Assembly (NCBI GenBank): GCA_965237985.1
Contig: OZ250161.1
Span: 1,178,001 to 1,242,000 of the forward strand
DNA length: 64,000 bases
Direction: 5' to 3'
Origin: G965212025 sp965237985
Lineage (GTDB): Bacteria; Pseudomonadota; Gammaproteobacteria; Poriferisulfidales; Oxydemutatoraceae
This document shows positions 36,323-45,684 of this stretch, piece after piece; the first letter of the stretch is position 1, and every line of letters starts with the position of its first letter. The notes under the pieces were generated by a model. It did no database searches and was not told the DNA's origin. It worked only from the letters and a program-made list of their open reading frames with translations. Position numbers and translations under genes: made by a program.

Positions 36323-37695
36323 GGGGCTTTCTCATCCACTTCGCCGACCATTACGGTAACGGTTTTATTGAAGTTCATCCGCTCGCGAAACGCGGCAATG
36401 ACCTGGTCGCGGCTTTGCGCCTGGATGCGGGCAATATAGGTGTTCAGTGTATCCAATGGCAGATCGTAAAAGGCAATACGCACAATCTGCCGCATCAGAC
36501 TTGAGTTGCTGGCAAAACGCAAAGAAAATCCGCCAGCCAGGCTTTGTTTTGCCAGACGCAAATCCGACTCGGAAGGGCCGTCGGCAACGAAGCGTGCGAG
36601 TACCCGCTGTGCAACCTGCAGGGCCGCATTGGCCGAGTCGTTTCGAGTCTGAAAAGCAGCCCTGAAGGGACCCCGGGAAAGACGTGGATAGAAGTAGCTG
36701 TAGGCATCGTATGCCAGACCACGTTGAACGCGTATCTCCTCCAGCAACCTGGAACCAAAGCCGCTTCCGCCGAGAATGAAATTCCCGAGGTAAAGGGGAA
36801 CATTCAGCGGATCGCCTACCTTGGTCGCCAGTTGCCCAATCAAAACATGGGTTTGCCTGGCGGGATAGTCTATGCGCACGATTTTGGATGCCTTCAAATC
36901 AGGGACTTTTGGCGGCGGTGGCGGCTTGTTGCCACGTTCAAATGCACCGGAAATCTGGTTTGCAATGTGCTCGATACGGTGGGTGGGCAAGTTGCCAACA
37001 AAAACTAATTTCAGGTTGCCTGCGGTGTAGTAGCGTTTGTAAAAATCCCGGATCACTTCCTTAGTCAACATTTTGACACTGTGTTCATAACCACCACTCG
37101 GGTGCGCGTAAGGGTGGTCTGCGTACAACTCCTTCGCGAGTCGGATTTCAGCAAGAACCCCGGGATCTTCATGACGTTTTTTGATCAGGGTCAGACGTTC
37201 CTGGCGTAGCCTGTCCAAGCTGGCCTGCGGAAAATCCGGGCGCGTCAAGACCATCACGAAAGTTTGCAAGGCCGATGGCAGGCTGGCTTCCTCGGTCAGG
37301 CTCCGCAAAGAGAATTCCGCACGGTCAAAGCCGGCGGATGCTCCGTACTCCGCTCCTACCTCGGCAAAGCGACGATAAATTTCCACCGCCTGGTATCCGC
37401 CCGCTCCTTCTTCCAGGATTTGCGCAACGAAAAGAGCAAGCCCATGGTTCGGACCATCCCGGACACTGCCGGCGTCAAAAAGCATGCTGATGTCCACCAT
37501 CGGCAGCCCCGGAACGTGCACAAAGTAAACACCGCTCCCGGACTGCGTCAGCCAGTGCTGTATCTCCGGTTGGGCAGGCGCTGGAAAGCTGCTGGAAAGC
37601 AGGCACAGCCCCACCAGAGCATAAGGGAACGACCGGCAAAAGCACGGGCGGATTTTGCGGCACAACCGCAACCAGCCATTCAGGAAAAAACGCAT
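36319..37695 (-). CDS. M16-family protein lacking the zinc site
   Basis: Protein of 458 residues with a signal peptide (hydrophobic at about 24-40, cleavage after A-P-A). It has the M16 two-domain fold, but the H-x2-E-H zinc motif is missing; the matching helix reads HGLALFVAQILEEGAG. It keeps the R-G-L-A-Y-D-A-Y-S block of the second half, which binds substrate. Such inactive partners pair with an active M16 subunit, here the gene just upstream, in the periplasm. Three bases separate the two genes. Confidence 0.88.
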   Translation of the reverse strand: MRFFLNGWLRLCRKIRPCFCRSFPYALVGLCLLSSSFPAPAQPEIQHWLTQSGSGVYFVHVPGLPMVDISMLFDAGSVRDGPNHGLALFVAQILEEGAGGYQAVEIYRRFAEVGAEYGASAGFDRAEFSLRSLTEEASLPSALQTFVMVLTRPDFPQASLDRLRQERLTLIKKRHEDPGVLAEIRLAKELYADHPYAHPSGGYEHSVKMLTKEVIRDFYKRYYTAGNLKLVFVGNLPTHRIEHIANQISGAFERGNKPPPPPKVPDLKASKIVRIDYPARQTHVLIGQLATKVGDPLNVPLYLGNFILGGSGFGSRLLEEIRVQRGLAYDAYSYFYPRLSRGPFRAAFQTRNDSANAALQVAQRVLARFVADGPSESDLRLAKQSLAGGFSLRFASNSSLMRQIVRIAFYDLPLDTLNTYIARIQAQSRDQVIAAFRERMNFNKTVTVMVGEVDEKAP

Positions 37696-37698
37696 GGC

Positions 37699-39126
37699 TT
37701 ATTTCTGGATGTCCTGCACCGTGATTTTTTCTGGCTTGAGAATGGCAACGGTACGACCGCGCGGCACTAGGTATTTCTGCGCGACTTCCCGGATTTGCTG
37801 CGGAGAAACTGCTTTCAGCCGCTCGGGAAAATCAAAAGCTTCCTTCCAGCTGAACCCCGAAGTTTCCAGGCTGCCAAAAGCACGTGCCAGACCCGTCACA
37901 GAATCCAGCTTGTAAACAGATTGAGCGGTGATCCTGATTCTGGCAAGTTTCAGTTCTTCTTCCGACACCAGTTCGGTTTTGAGTTTCTCAAGCTCCCGGT
38001 AAATAGCGCCTTCCAAGGTGTTTATGTCGACGTTTTCCGCCGAAATGCCATAAATCACTAACAAATCATCAAAGCGCGAGTGCCCATCGTAGCCGGCACC
38101 AATGCTGAGCGCGACGGTCTCCTCCAGAACCAGCCGGCTGTAGAGCCGCGATGTCTGCCCGCTGGCGAGTATGGAAACCAGCATGGCAAGACTGTCGGCA
38201 TCGGTGCGCGCGTCCGGGTCTTTCAGACTGGGCACGCGATAACCGATCAAAATGTAGGGCTGGACTGCCGGCGCCAACAGTTCGGCACGGCGCTCGCCGC
38301 TTTGCGGGGCTTCACGGCGGGGTCTGCGTGGCGGTAGTTGGCGCTTCTCGATGGGGACCAGGTAGCGCTGGACCTGCTCGTAAACCTGCATCGGCCGCAC
38401 ATCTCCAACCACCACGACTGTCAGGTTGTTCGGCGCGTACCAGGACTGATACCAGCTGCGCGCGTCCTCCAAAGTCATGGTTTCCAAATCATTCATCCAG
38501 CCGATGACCGGGTGGTGATAGGGGGCATTATTGAAAGCAGTGGCATAAAATTGCTCATAGAGCCTGCCATGAGGGTTATCGTCCACCCGTGAACGTCTCT
38601 CCTCTTTCACGACTTCCAGTTCTTGTGCGAAATCAGCGGCGCGAAAATGGAGGCCGGTCATGCGATCTGTTTCAATTTCAAAACTGAGCGGCAAATGACT
38701 GGCTTCAAACATTTCGTAATAAGCTGTGTAATCAGAACTGGTGAAAGCGTTGTAGCGCCCCCCTTCCTGCTTGATGCGTTGCGTGAGCTGTTGCTCCGAA
38801 TATTTTTCGGTTCCTTTGAACATCAAGTGTTCAAGAAGGTGAGAAACCCCGGTAATGCCACTGTGCTCATCGGCAGCACCAACCCGGTACCAGAATTGCG
38901 TCAGCACCACCGGCGCGCGGGTGACTTCCTTGACAATCACTTTCGCACCGTTTTCCAAAACAAACTCAGTGACGCCATACTGCCGGTCAGTGACAAATTG
39001 TGGTTTCACGATCGCTGCATGGTCATCAGTCACCACAGTTCCCCCTGCCAGCTGCTCCCCACGCTTTAGGGAACTACAGGCACTGAAACAAAAGACGCAA
39101 AGAAGCAAAACCCCGATTTTTCTCAT
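37699..39126 (-). CDS. M16 zinc metallopeptidase, lipoprotein
   Basis: Protein of 475 residues beginning with a lipoprotein signal (V-F-C-F-S-A-C, Cys17 lipidated). The active site H-L-L-E-H (inverzincin H-x2-E-H) is complete, with a downstream E in VVKEERR. Substrate unknown; related pairs degrade peptides in the periplasm. It leads a minus-strand unit with the inactive M16 partner and rsmD, and diverges from ftsY across about 105 bases that must contain both promoters. Confidence 0.9.
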   Translation of the reverse strand: MRKIGVLLLCVFCFSACSSLKRGEQLAGGTVVTDDHAAIVKPQFVTDRQYGVTEFVLENGAKVIVKEVTRAPVVLTQFWYRVGAADEHSGITGVSHLLEHLMFKGTEKYSEQQLTQRIKQEGGRYNAFTSSDYTAYYEMFEASHLPLSFEIETDRMTGLHFRAADFAQELEVVKEERRSRVDDNPHGRLYEQFYATAFNNAPYHHPVIGWMNDLETMTLEDARSWYQSWYAPNNLTVVVVGDVRPMQVYEQVQRYLVPIEKRQLPPRRPRREAPQSGERRAELLAPAVQPYILIGYRVPSLKDPDARTDADSLAMLVSILASGQTSRLYSRLVLEETVALSIGAGYDGHSRFDDLLVIYGISAENVDINTLEGAIYRELEKLKTELVSEEELKLARIRITAQSVYKLDSVTGLARAFGSLETSGFSWKEAFDFPERLKAVSPQQIREVAQKYLVPRGRTVAILKPEKITVQDIQK

Positions 39127-39232
39127 GGGCGCGATTATAATTCAGCCGACGAAAGCACAAAAGCCGGTCATGGTCGTTGGAGGGCTTATTTCAGCGGATT
39201 GCCAGCCACACAGGCTTTCAAAGTTAAAAAAC

Positions 39233-40168
39233 ATGGCAGAAAAAAAAAGTTTCTGGAACCACTTGGGGTCGCGTTTTGCAAACACAAGAAACAACCTGGT
39301 CGGCGGCCTCACTACGCTGTTTTCGCGAAAAAAAGGAATCGATGAAGAAGTCCTGCAGGAAATAGAAGACCGCCTGTTGCTTGCCGATGCCGGAACTTCC
39401 GCCACGGAACAGATTGTGGCAGCGTTACGCCGGCGTACCCGGCATGAAAAAACAGTCGGTTTGGAACAGGCGCTTGCTGTCTTGCAACAGGAGATTCATG
39501 CCCTGCTGCAGCCCTGTCAGGTTGCTTTTGAAATCAAGTCAGGGGTAAAACCCTTTGTCATTCTGATGGTCGGAGTCAATGGCTCCGGAAAAACCTCAAC
39601 TGCCGGCAAACTGGCTGCGCAGTTCACGGCTGAAGGGCGCAGCGTATTGCTTGCCGCCGGAGATACCTTTCGCGCGGCGGCTGTCGAACAGTTGCGCGCC
39701 TGGGGCAAACGGTGCCGGGCACCAGTGTTTTCTCAGTCTGGCAACGCGGACAGTGCCGCAGTGATACACGATGCGATGTGCAAAGCACAGGCAATGGGAA
39801 CCGATGTCCTGATTGCCGACACCGCCGGCCGCCTGCACAACCGGGAAGGGTTGATGCGCGAATTGGAAAAAATCAAGCGTGTGCTGGGCAAACTGGATGC
39901 CGGAGCCCCGCACGAAGTCCTGCTCGTTATCGATGCCAATAACGGTCAAAACGCTTTGGTGCAGGCCAAAGAATTCCACCGCGTCGTGGGGGTGACCGGC
40001 ATCACGGTCACCAAGCTTGATGGCAGTGCCAAAGGTGGAATTATGCTGGCGATTGCGCGCGAGCTTGGCTTGGCCATTCGCTTCGTTGGCGTTGGAGAAA
40101 CGCCGGAAGATTTGCAGCCTTTTGATGCCGAAGGGGTGTCTCGCTCTTTGATAGAAGACGCGTCATAA
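39233..40168 (+). CDS. ftsY: Signal recognition particle receptor FtsY
   Basis: GTPase of 311 residues that docks ribosome-SRP complexes to the Sec translocon. The NG domain is complete: G-V-N-G-S-G-K-T-S (G1), D-T-F-R-A-A-A, D-T-A-G-R-L-H-N (G3), T-K-L-D-G-S-A-K-G-G (G4) and G-x-G-E-x-x-E-D-L-Q-P-F-D. The acidic A domain of longer FtsY proteins is essentially absent, a short form known in many bacteria. The start ATG (39233) is set by the M-A-E-K-K-S-F beginning of the N domain; the frame stays open far upstream antisense to the M16 gene. Its ribosome binding site is weak. Confidence 0.95.
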   Translation: MAEKKSFWNHLGSRFANTRNNLVGGLTTLFSRKKGIDEEVLQEIEDRLLLADAGTSATEQIVAALRRRTRHEKTVGLEQALAVLQQEIHALLQPCQVAFEIKSGVKPFVILMVGVNGSGKTSTAGKLAAQFTAEGRSVLLAAGDTFRAAAVEQLRAWGKRCRAPVFSQSGNADSAAVIHDAMCKAQAMGTDVLIADTAGRLHNREGLMRELEKIKRVLGKLDAGAPHEVLLVIDANNGQNALVQAKEFHRVVGVTGITVTKLDGSAKGGIMLAIARELGLAIRFVGVGETPEDLQPFDAEGVSRSLIEDAS

Positions 40169-40170
40169 TA

Positions 40171-40196
40171 TCCTCCCCGAATCTCCACAGGGAGGA
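40171..40196 (+). promoter_or_regulatory. Hairpin covering the ribosome binding site of the thioredoxin-like gene
   Basis: TCCTCCC (40171-40177) is the exact complement of GGGAGGA (40190-40196), with a 12-base loop. The right arm is the ribosome binding site of the gene starting at 40200/40203, so a folded mRNA would hide it. The structure begins three bases after the ftsY stop. Ribosomes finishing ftsY could open it, or it could act as a weak terminator, though no T run follows. Confidence 0.5.
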
Positions 40197-40199
40197 GAA

Positions 40200-40781
40200 A
40201 TGATGAAAGCAGTCAATTATCGTGTTTTGGTGGGCTTGTTGTCTTTGGCAGTGCTCTTGGTTGTTGCTGGTTTCGGGGATATTGGTCGGCAAAAAATGCG
40301 CGCCGGCACCGTCGCTCAACCATTCAAGGCCCCCGAGTTCACACAGCAGGAAGCAGGTGCGTGGATAAATTCTCCACCTTTAAAACTTGCCGACCTGCGT
40401 GGCAATGTGGTCCTCATTGATTTCTGGACTTTCGAATGCTGGAACTGTTACCGGTCTTTCCCTTGGCTGAACGCTCTGGAAAAAGAGTATGCCGGGAAAG
40501 ATTTGAAAATCGTGGGCATTCACACCCCGGAATTTGAACATGAGCGCGATGTGCAGAGGGTAGCCGAAAAAGTCAAGGAATTTGAACTGCACCACCCGGT
40601 GATGATCGACAATGACTCCGCCTACTGGCGAAAAATGCGCAATCGTTTCTGGCCGGCCTTTTACATTCTGGACAAAAAAAGTCGGGTACGGGGCGTATAC
40701 TACGGAGAAACACACGTTGGCGATCGGCGCGCCGGGAAAATCGATACGCTGCTGCGCAAACTGCTTGCCGAGCGGGCCTGA
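40200..40781 (+). CDS. Thioredoxin-like membrane-anchored protein (TlpA/DipZ C-terminal type)
   Basis: Protein of 193 residues with an N-terminal membrane helix (about 8-26) and a thioredoxin-fold domain facing the periplasm. The active site is C80-W-N-C83 in D-F-W-T-F-E-C-W-N-C-Y-R-S-F-P-W-L, matching redoxin domains found at the end of DipZ proteins. It probably reduces or shuttles electrons to periplasmic disulfides. Two ATG codons (40200, 40203) follow GGGAGGAG. It lies 31 bases behind ftsY. Confidence 0.85.
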   Translation: MMKAVNYRVLVGLLSLAVLLVVAGFGDIGRQKMRAGTVAQPFKAPEFTQQEAGAWINSPPLKLADLRGNVVLIDFWTFECWNCYRSFPWLNALEKEYAGKDLKIVGIHTPEFEHERDVQRVAEKVKEFELHHPVMIDNDSAYWRKMRNRFWPAFYILDKKSRVRGVYYGETHVGDRRAGKIDTLLRKLLAERA

Positions 40782-40924
40782 ACCCAGCCTCCAGTCAGTG
40801 AGGCGAAAATAACGGGGAATGAGCAACAAAAAGCATTTGGGGCGTCACGGGTGCCTGCACCGACAAACTTCAGCCGCCGAGACTGAAAGATGATGGACGG
40901 GGTCGAAGCAGATTAGATGCTGTG

Positions 40925-41017
40925 GGAGAGGTACCGAAGTGGTCACAACGGCGCTGACTCGAAATCAGATGGTCGGCGAAAGCCGGCACGCGGGTTCGAA
41001 TCCCGCCCTCTCCGCCA
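40925..41017 (+). tRNA. tRNA-Ser (CGA)
   Basis: Acceptor stem GGAGAGG (40925-40931) pairs with CCTCTCC (41007-41013); discriminator G and encoded CCA follow. The anticodon loop CTCGAAA inside CTGA/TCAG gives anticodon CGA, reading the serine codon UCG. The T arm GCGGG-TTCGAAT-CCCGC is perfect, and the long variable arm (GTCGGCGAAAGCCGGC) is right for a class II tRNA. Directly downstream begins the AT-rich restriction-modification island, so this gene may have been an insertion site, although I see no repeat of its 3' end. Confidence 0.93.
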
Positions 41018-41127
41018 TACCCGTTCTATCTTTACTAAAGTTGAACTAATGAAACCAGGTCCAAACAAAAATGGTGATAAGCATTTAGTAAGGATGAGGC
41101 TGCGAGGAAGTATAACCGGTTTCTTTT

Positions 41128-41778
41128 TCATTTTTTTATTTGGTTTTCCCAATACTTTTTTTCATTAGAAAAATATACAAGTCTGGTTTTTTCAATTTTA
41201 ATCATTTCTTTTCTATAGTGGTCTATGACTTTATTACATAAAGAAGCCATCCATTCCTCCTTTATAGATTCTTTAATAGTAATAGAGTTTGCATTTGCTA
41301 TTTGAATTTGCCCCCAACCAAGCGCGCCAATCCTTAAACATTCCCAAGCATAAAATTCTATTTGATTGTATGTTACTTTCTTAATTTCTATGCCTTTTTC
41401 AGTATCATTATAATCTACTTTTAGTATCATAAGATGGTTTTTATTACTCTCTCTATAAAAATCATTTAATCGCTTTATTGAAATTAAATTAGGCATATGA
41501 AAAGAACTGTCATTCAACCTGTGTGTTTTTATATCTATAGCATAGTAATTATTTTCTTCATCATAATAGGCAATGTCTTCCATTGATTTTCTACTAGTGG
41601 AAGGGGTATATGTCTTAATAATATCAATAAAAAGTTTTTCAAATTTACCACATATCAATTTCTCAATAATACTTGCTACTGCTCTTGGTTCTTTATCCTG
41701 CAGATCACCAATAACAAGTTTTTGAGAATTTAAGTAATCCTCAATCTTATTTTCTATGTACTTATTTCTGTTATCCAT
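41128..41778 (-). CDS. Type II restriction endonuclease (putative)
   Basis: Protein of 216 residues encoded right behind a DNA methyltransferase. It has a plausible PD-(D/E)xK core: E67-D68 followed by Y-Y-A-I-D82-I-K84 in a beta-rich setting. I cannot name the family or the site cut. The sequence is very AT-rich and lysine/isoleucine-rich, unlike its neighbours, a sign of recent transfer. ATG 41778 overlaps the methyltransferase end by eight bases; the frame is also open from 41796. The role is inferred from the neighbour and the core motif. Confidence 0.7.
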   Translation of the reverse strand: MDNRNKYIENKIEDYLNSQKLVIGDLQDKEPRAVASIIEKLICGKFEKLFIDIIKTYTPSTSRKSMEDIAYYDEENNYYAIDIKTHRLNDSSFHMPNLISIKRLNDFYRESNKNHLMILKVDYNDTEKGIEIKKVTYNQIEFYAWECLRIGALGWGQIQIANANSITIKESIKEEWMASLCNKVIDHYRKEMIKIEKTRLVYFSNEKKYWENQIKK

Positions 41779-42634
41779 TTCTTTCCCAAAAAACACCTTT
41801 TTTGTATCCTTGAATTACAGTATTAGTATCAGCCATTTTTAGTCTCTTATGTGCAATTAAACAATAGTCAGAGTCAATTTCAATTCCAATATATTTTCTA
41901 TTTAGCTTTTTACATACTACAGCAGTTGTTCCGCTTCCTAAAAATGGGTCAAACACTAAACTATTTTTATTTGAACTTGCTAAAATAATTTTTGCTAATA
42001 ACTTTTCTGGTTTTTGAGTAGGATGTTCTGTGTTTTCACTCATTGACCAAAAAGGTATGGTAATATCTGTCCATAAATTAGAGGGACAAGTATCTCTGTA
42101 TTTAAAGTTACCATTGTCTTTCCAGTCTTTAGGTCTCCCATTTTCTTTATAAGGGGCAATAACTTTTTTTCTTAATTTAACTTCATTAACATTAAAAATA
42201 TATTTACTTGAACTGGTGCAAAACCAAATATCCTCCGAACAATTTTTCCAATTATATTTTGCTCCTCTTCCTTTTTCTCTTTCAAATGTTATTCTATTTC
42301 TCACTATGAAATAGCTATTTAGCACTTCATATAAAGCAGAGGAACTCCTCCAGTCACCAAAAACATAAATAGAAGCATTTTGTTTTAATTTAGGTTGAAT
42401 TATTTTTACCCATTCTTCTGTATAGTCTTGATATGAACTTATTGGCATTTTTTTAAATTTCAAAGAATTGAATGCTTTATCTATATTATATGGGGGGTCT
42501 GCAATTAAAAGATCTATAGATTTATTTTGTATTGAATTGATACTATCAAATAAATTCCCACAAATTATACCATCATCTTTTGGAATTTTTTCACCTGTAA
42601 TTATTTTTATAGTCTTATTCCTTTGTGAAATCAT
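41771..42634 (-). CDS. Site-specific DNA methyltransferase (beta-class, N6A or N4C)
   Basis: Enzyme of 287 residues with motif IV first (D46-P-P-Y) and motif I near the end (F-D-P-F-L-G-S-G-T-T, about 228-237), preceded by E-H-P-T-Q-K-P-E, the motif X block. This circular order marks a beta-class methyltransferase acting on adenine N6 or cytosine N4. It should protect host DNA from the nuclease encoded just downstream. Base composition is strikingly AT-rich compared with the chromosome. All motifs are intact, so the pair may be functional; the target site cannot be read from the sequence. Confidence 0.88.
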   Translation of the reverse strand: MISQRNKTIKIITGEKIPKDDGIICGNLFDSINSIQNKSIDLLIADPPYNIDKAFNSLKFKKMPISSYQDYTEEWVKIIQPKLKQNASIYVFGDWRSSSALYEVLNSYFIVRNRITFEREKGRGAKYNWKNCSEDIWFCTSSSKYIFNVNEVKLRKKVIAPYKENGRPKDWKDNGNFKYRDTCPSNLWTDITIPFWSMSENTEHPTQKPEKLLAKIILASSNKNSLVFDPFLGSGTTAVVCKKLNRKYIGIEIDSDYCLIAHKRLKMADTNTVIQGYKKGVFWERNG

Positions 42635-42641
42635 TATCTAG

Positions 42642-43092
42642 TCAATTCTTTATAAGTAAGTCTTTTATTCTTAACCGACCCAGCATATTGTCAACCCGTT
42701 CCATAGTAGGAATTTTGCAACTGCATTCATTCAATCCAAAAGTAAATTCATCTACATAGCGAACAACATTTTTGCTAAACCAGCAGAATGTCTCATTTAT
42801 ACCAAAACTTTAATACTGCCCACATACTTTCAATTCCATTAGTGCTTGCCATTCCTCTCACACCCCCCCTACTGAATGATTAACTGGCAAATGGTGATAG
42901 CCTCGCACTTCTTTTATAATGCCTTGCATCATCAGTGCATAGGATAAGGACCACAACTGGTCTAAACTCGCAATGTTCTATCCATAGGTGCAATACCAGT
43001 AGGACAACCAGCTGGTAGACTGCTAGTTTGACACAAACTGTGGGGCGTGTCCATTTTGTCAAAAAAGGTTCGTCTACGGATAATGTTAACAA
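42642..43092 (-). pseudogene. IS1595-type (ISXO2-like) transposase remnant
   Basis: Across at least three frames the minus strand reads like the C-terminal half of an IS1595-family transposase: C-T-D-D-A-R-H-Y-K-R, then Y-H-H-L-P-V-N-H-S-V-G, then N-G-I-E-S-M-W-A-V-L-K, W-F-S-K-N-V-V-R-Y-V-D-E-F-T-F-G-L-N-E-C. Frameshifts lie near 42915 and 42865. The family's catalytic D and E positions are hinted at, but the protein is broken. No inverted repeats or target duplications are evident. The remnant abuts the methyltransferase start and may mark how the AT-rich pair arrived. Confidence 0.65.
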
Positions 43093-43890
43093 GCAGAATG
43101 AGGCCTTGCAGGAAAAATCAACGAGTAGTGTGTGTCTGCACCCGAAACGCAGCTTCAGTCAAACCGACAAACGGTTCGATGAACCGGGGTCGCATCACAC
43201 AACGTCACGTCAGGGAACTTCAGCATCGACCATGACCACCAATTTGGCGCCTTGGCCTTTACCAGGCAGTGGTAGACATCCAGTCTGGATTTTCGTGGCT
43301 CGCTGGTGGCGGTGCGGTGACAAGATGTCGTAGAAAGGTTGTGACGCTCGCTTCCATTACGAGAAAATCCACCACCCGGATCTGGCGCACATCTCTCTTC
43401 TGGATTAAAACAGCTCAGAGGCTGTACAGTATGACCTCTGTCTGTATTTTGGGGAAAGTCTGATTACAACCGCGATTCCGGGTAGTTGCCAACTTTTAGC
43501 TTTTAGGTCGGCTTAACATCCGTGAAACGGGCAGTGGACGTGGGACACATCGTTTTGTTCCTTGATGCTGGTTTCTTTCTGGTAATTTTAGTTCATTGAC
43601 TGCACTATTCCTGCACGGGCTTCAGGTGGCAGAGATCTGATCGTGAATCAGGCCGTCCTTGATATTCCGATGAGCACCAGTTTTTCCGTGGGCAGGAGAA
43701 AAATGAGCAAGTTGTCATCATGGCGATGAATTCAGAAGGCGGATGGTTCGTCTGGTTGCGAATTCGGGTTTCGTTGTGACTGCGGTGACTTGAACAGTGA
43801 GGAACTTTTGATGCAAAACACACTTCCCTAACGAAAGTCCTGGCTCAGCTCCGGGACACGAGCTGCTCGTCAGTGGAGAAAGGGAGGCGC
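43093..43890. other. Unassigned stretch between transposase and helicase remnants
   Basis: No intact gene. Short protein-like runs occur in several frames (for instance around 43370-43470), broken by stops. They may belong to the N-terminal side of the neighbouring dead gene or to another lost element, and I cannot assign them. Confidence 0.35.
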
Positions 43891-45585
43891 TTTGAGCAGT
43901 TGGTGCGGGCTGCCTTGCTAGCTGAACCGGTGTGGAAAACGCAATTCAGGAATGTCTGCTCCTGGCAAGAATAGTCGCCACGATTTGGCCGGGATGGTCG
44001 GGATACGGGCATTGATCTGGTCGGTCAGCTCTCGGCGGTGGTGGGCGGAGGCTATGCCGCCATCCAGTGCAAGTTCTACGACCCCGACAAGTCTCAGATT
44101 GACAAGAAGGCCATTGATAGTTTCCTTTCTGCGTCGGGTCGAGAATTTTTGGATTCTCAGCAGCGGAAGTGCGGCTTTGCTCGGCGGTTCGTCGTGACGA
44201 GCCTGGAACGCTGGACGGAGCATGCCGAGGATGCGATCCGGGATCAGGCGATTCCGGTGACTCGTATTGATCTGACCCAGCTGCAGGATTTTCAGGTGGA
44301 TTGGCAGGAACTGTCTCACCCGAAAATACGGTCCAGTCGGCCTTTCAAAAAGTTTCGGGGTTACCAGAAAGAGGCTGTGCAGAAGGTATTGCAGCTTTTT
44401 GCCAGGGTGTAAAGCGTGGGCAGTTGATCATGGCGTGCGGCACAGGGAAAACGTTGGTTGGGCTACGGATTGTCGAACGACAGTGCCCCGCCGGGGGACG
44501 GGTGTTGGTGTTGGTACCCTCGCTCTCTTTGCTGTCGCAGACGCTTTGCGAGTGGGTAGCGGACAGTTCCCGCGTCCTGTTTCCCTTGGCGGTGTGCTCG
44601 GATTCGCAGGTACATCGGAAGGAAAATGAGGATATATCTCCTGTCGACAAGTGGTAATTCCGCCGACCACGGACGGGGCTAAGCTCGCCGATGCGCTGCT
44701 GGCTTCGCGCAACGGAAACGATGCGGGCAAGGCCAATAACGGTGGCCTTTGCCACCTACCAGTCTCTGGAGGTGTTCGGGAGGCACAGCAACGCAACCGC
44801 GAGGGAGGCTGTCCGACACCTTTTGATCTGGTGCTTGCCGACGAGGCGCACCGCACGGTGGGGACCCAGAAACGAACCCGGAGTACTGACATAAAGGGGA
44901 CCGGGAACAAGGAGACCCCACTGTTCACGCGGATTCATGACGATGAGCTGGTGGCTGCCGGACAGCGTCTCTGCATGACGACGACGCCGAAGGTCTATAG
45001 GGACTACCGTCGTGCGCAAAGCGAAGGAGGAACAGGTAGAAGTCTACTCCATGGACGATGAGGTGGTGGCTGCCGGACAGCGTCTCTACATGACGACGAC
45101 GCCGAAGGTCTATAGGGACTACCGTCGTGCGCAAAGCGAAGGGGGAACAGGTAGAGGTCTACTCCATGGACGATGAGGTGGTGGCTGCCGGACAGCGTCT
45201 CTGCATGACGGCGACGCCGAAGGTCTATGGGACTACCGTCGTGCCAAAGCGAAGGAGGAACAGGTAGAGGTCTACTCCATGGACGATGAGAAGGTATATG
45301 GGAAGGTGCTGTACCGTTATTCTTTTTCGGATGCGATCAAGGTCGGGCACTTGGCCGACTATCGGATTCTGGTGTTGGGTCTGGACTGTGATCAGGAAAG
45401 GGGGGGGCTGGAAGAGGTGCTGCAAAGGAAGACCGACGGGGGCTCGCAGATACAGTTGCCTGAGGCTGTGAAAATGCTCGGTTGCTGGCAGGCGCTGCGT
45501 AATCCCCGGGCTTCCGATGGATTGCGAAGGCGGCGAGTCCCCAAGGGGAAAACAGGGGCGAGGCAAGTGGGTCGTATGCCCAGCT
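43891..45585 (+). pseudogene. Dead COG4889-type helicase / restriction enzyme
   Basis: The sequence follows a large predicted helicase-nuclease of the COG4889 type. Order: a nuclease-like N-terminus (G-R-D-G-R-D-T-G-I-D-L-V and A-A-I-Q-C-K-F-Y-D), helicase motif I M-A-C-G-T-G-K-T, V-L-V-P-S-L-S-L-L-S-Q-T-L, motif II L-A-D-E-A-H-R-T, motif III M-T-T-T-P-K-V-Y, then H-L-A-D-Y-R-I-L-V-L-G. It is broken by a nonsense codon (TAG 43972, at W-Q-E-stop where W is expected), a frameshift near 44400, others around 44650-44800, and a triplicated 115-bp segment. The gene ends abruptly near 45585, before bioA. Such proteins act in type ISP-like restriction systems. Confidence 0.75.
44942..45290 (+). repeat. 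115-bp triplication around helicase motif III
   Basis: GATGAG recurs at 44942, 45057, 45172 and 45285, bounding three near-identical units that encode the V-A-A-G-Q-R-L-(C/Y)-M-T-(T/A)-T-P-K-V-Y segment. The units are 115, 115 and 113 bases. The native sequence has GATGAG both before and after this segment, so slippage or exchange on the six-base match explains the array. The length is not a multiple of three, so each unit shifts the frame. Confidence 0.9.
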
Positions 45586-45684
45586 GAGAAGGGTGTTGTT
45601 TTTTTCAGGGACCATTGCTGCATCCAAAAGCAATATGCTGCGGAGTGTGGATTTGCTGGGTTTGAACAGGCCTGGCAGGACGGC

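Noticed and set aside
43093..43890. Possible further genes between transposase and helicase remnants
   Set aside because: Only short stop-ridden runs; no family recognised in any frame.
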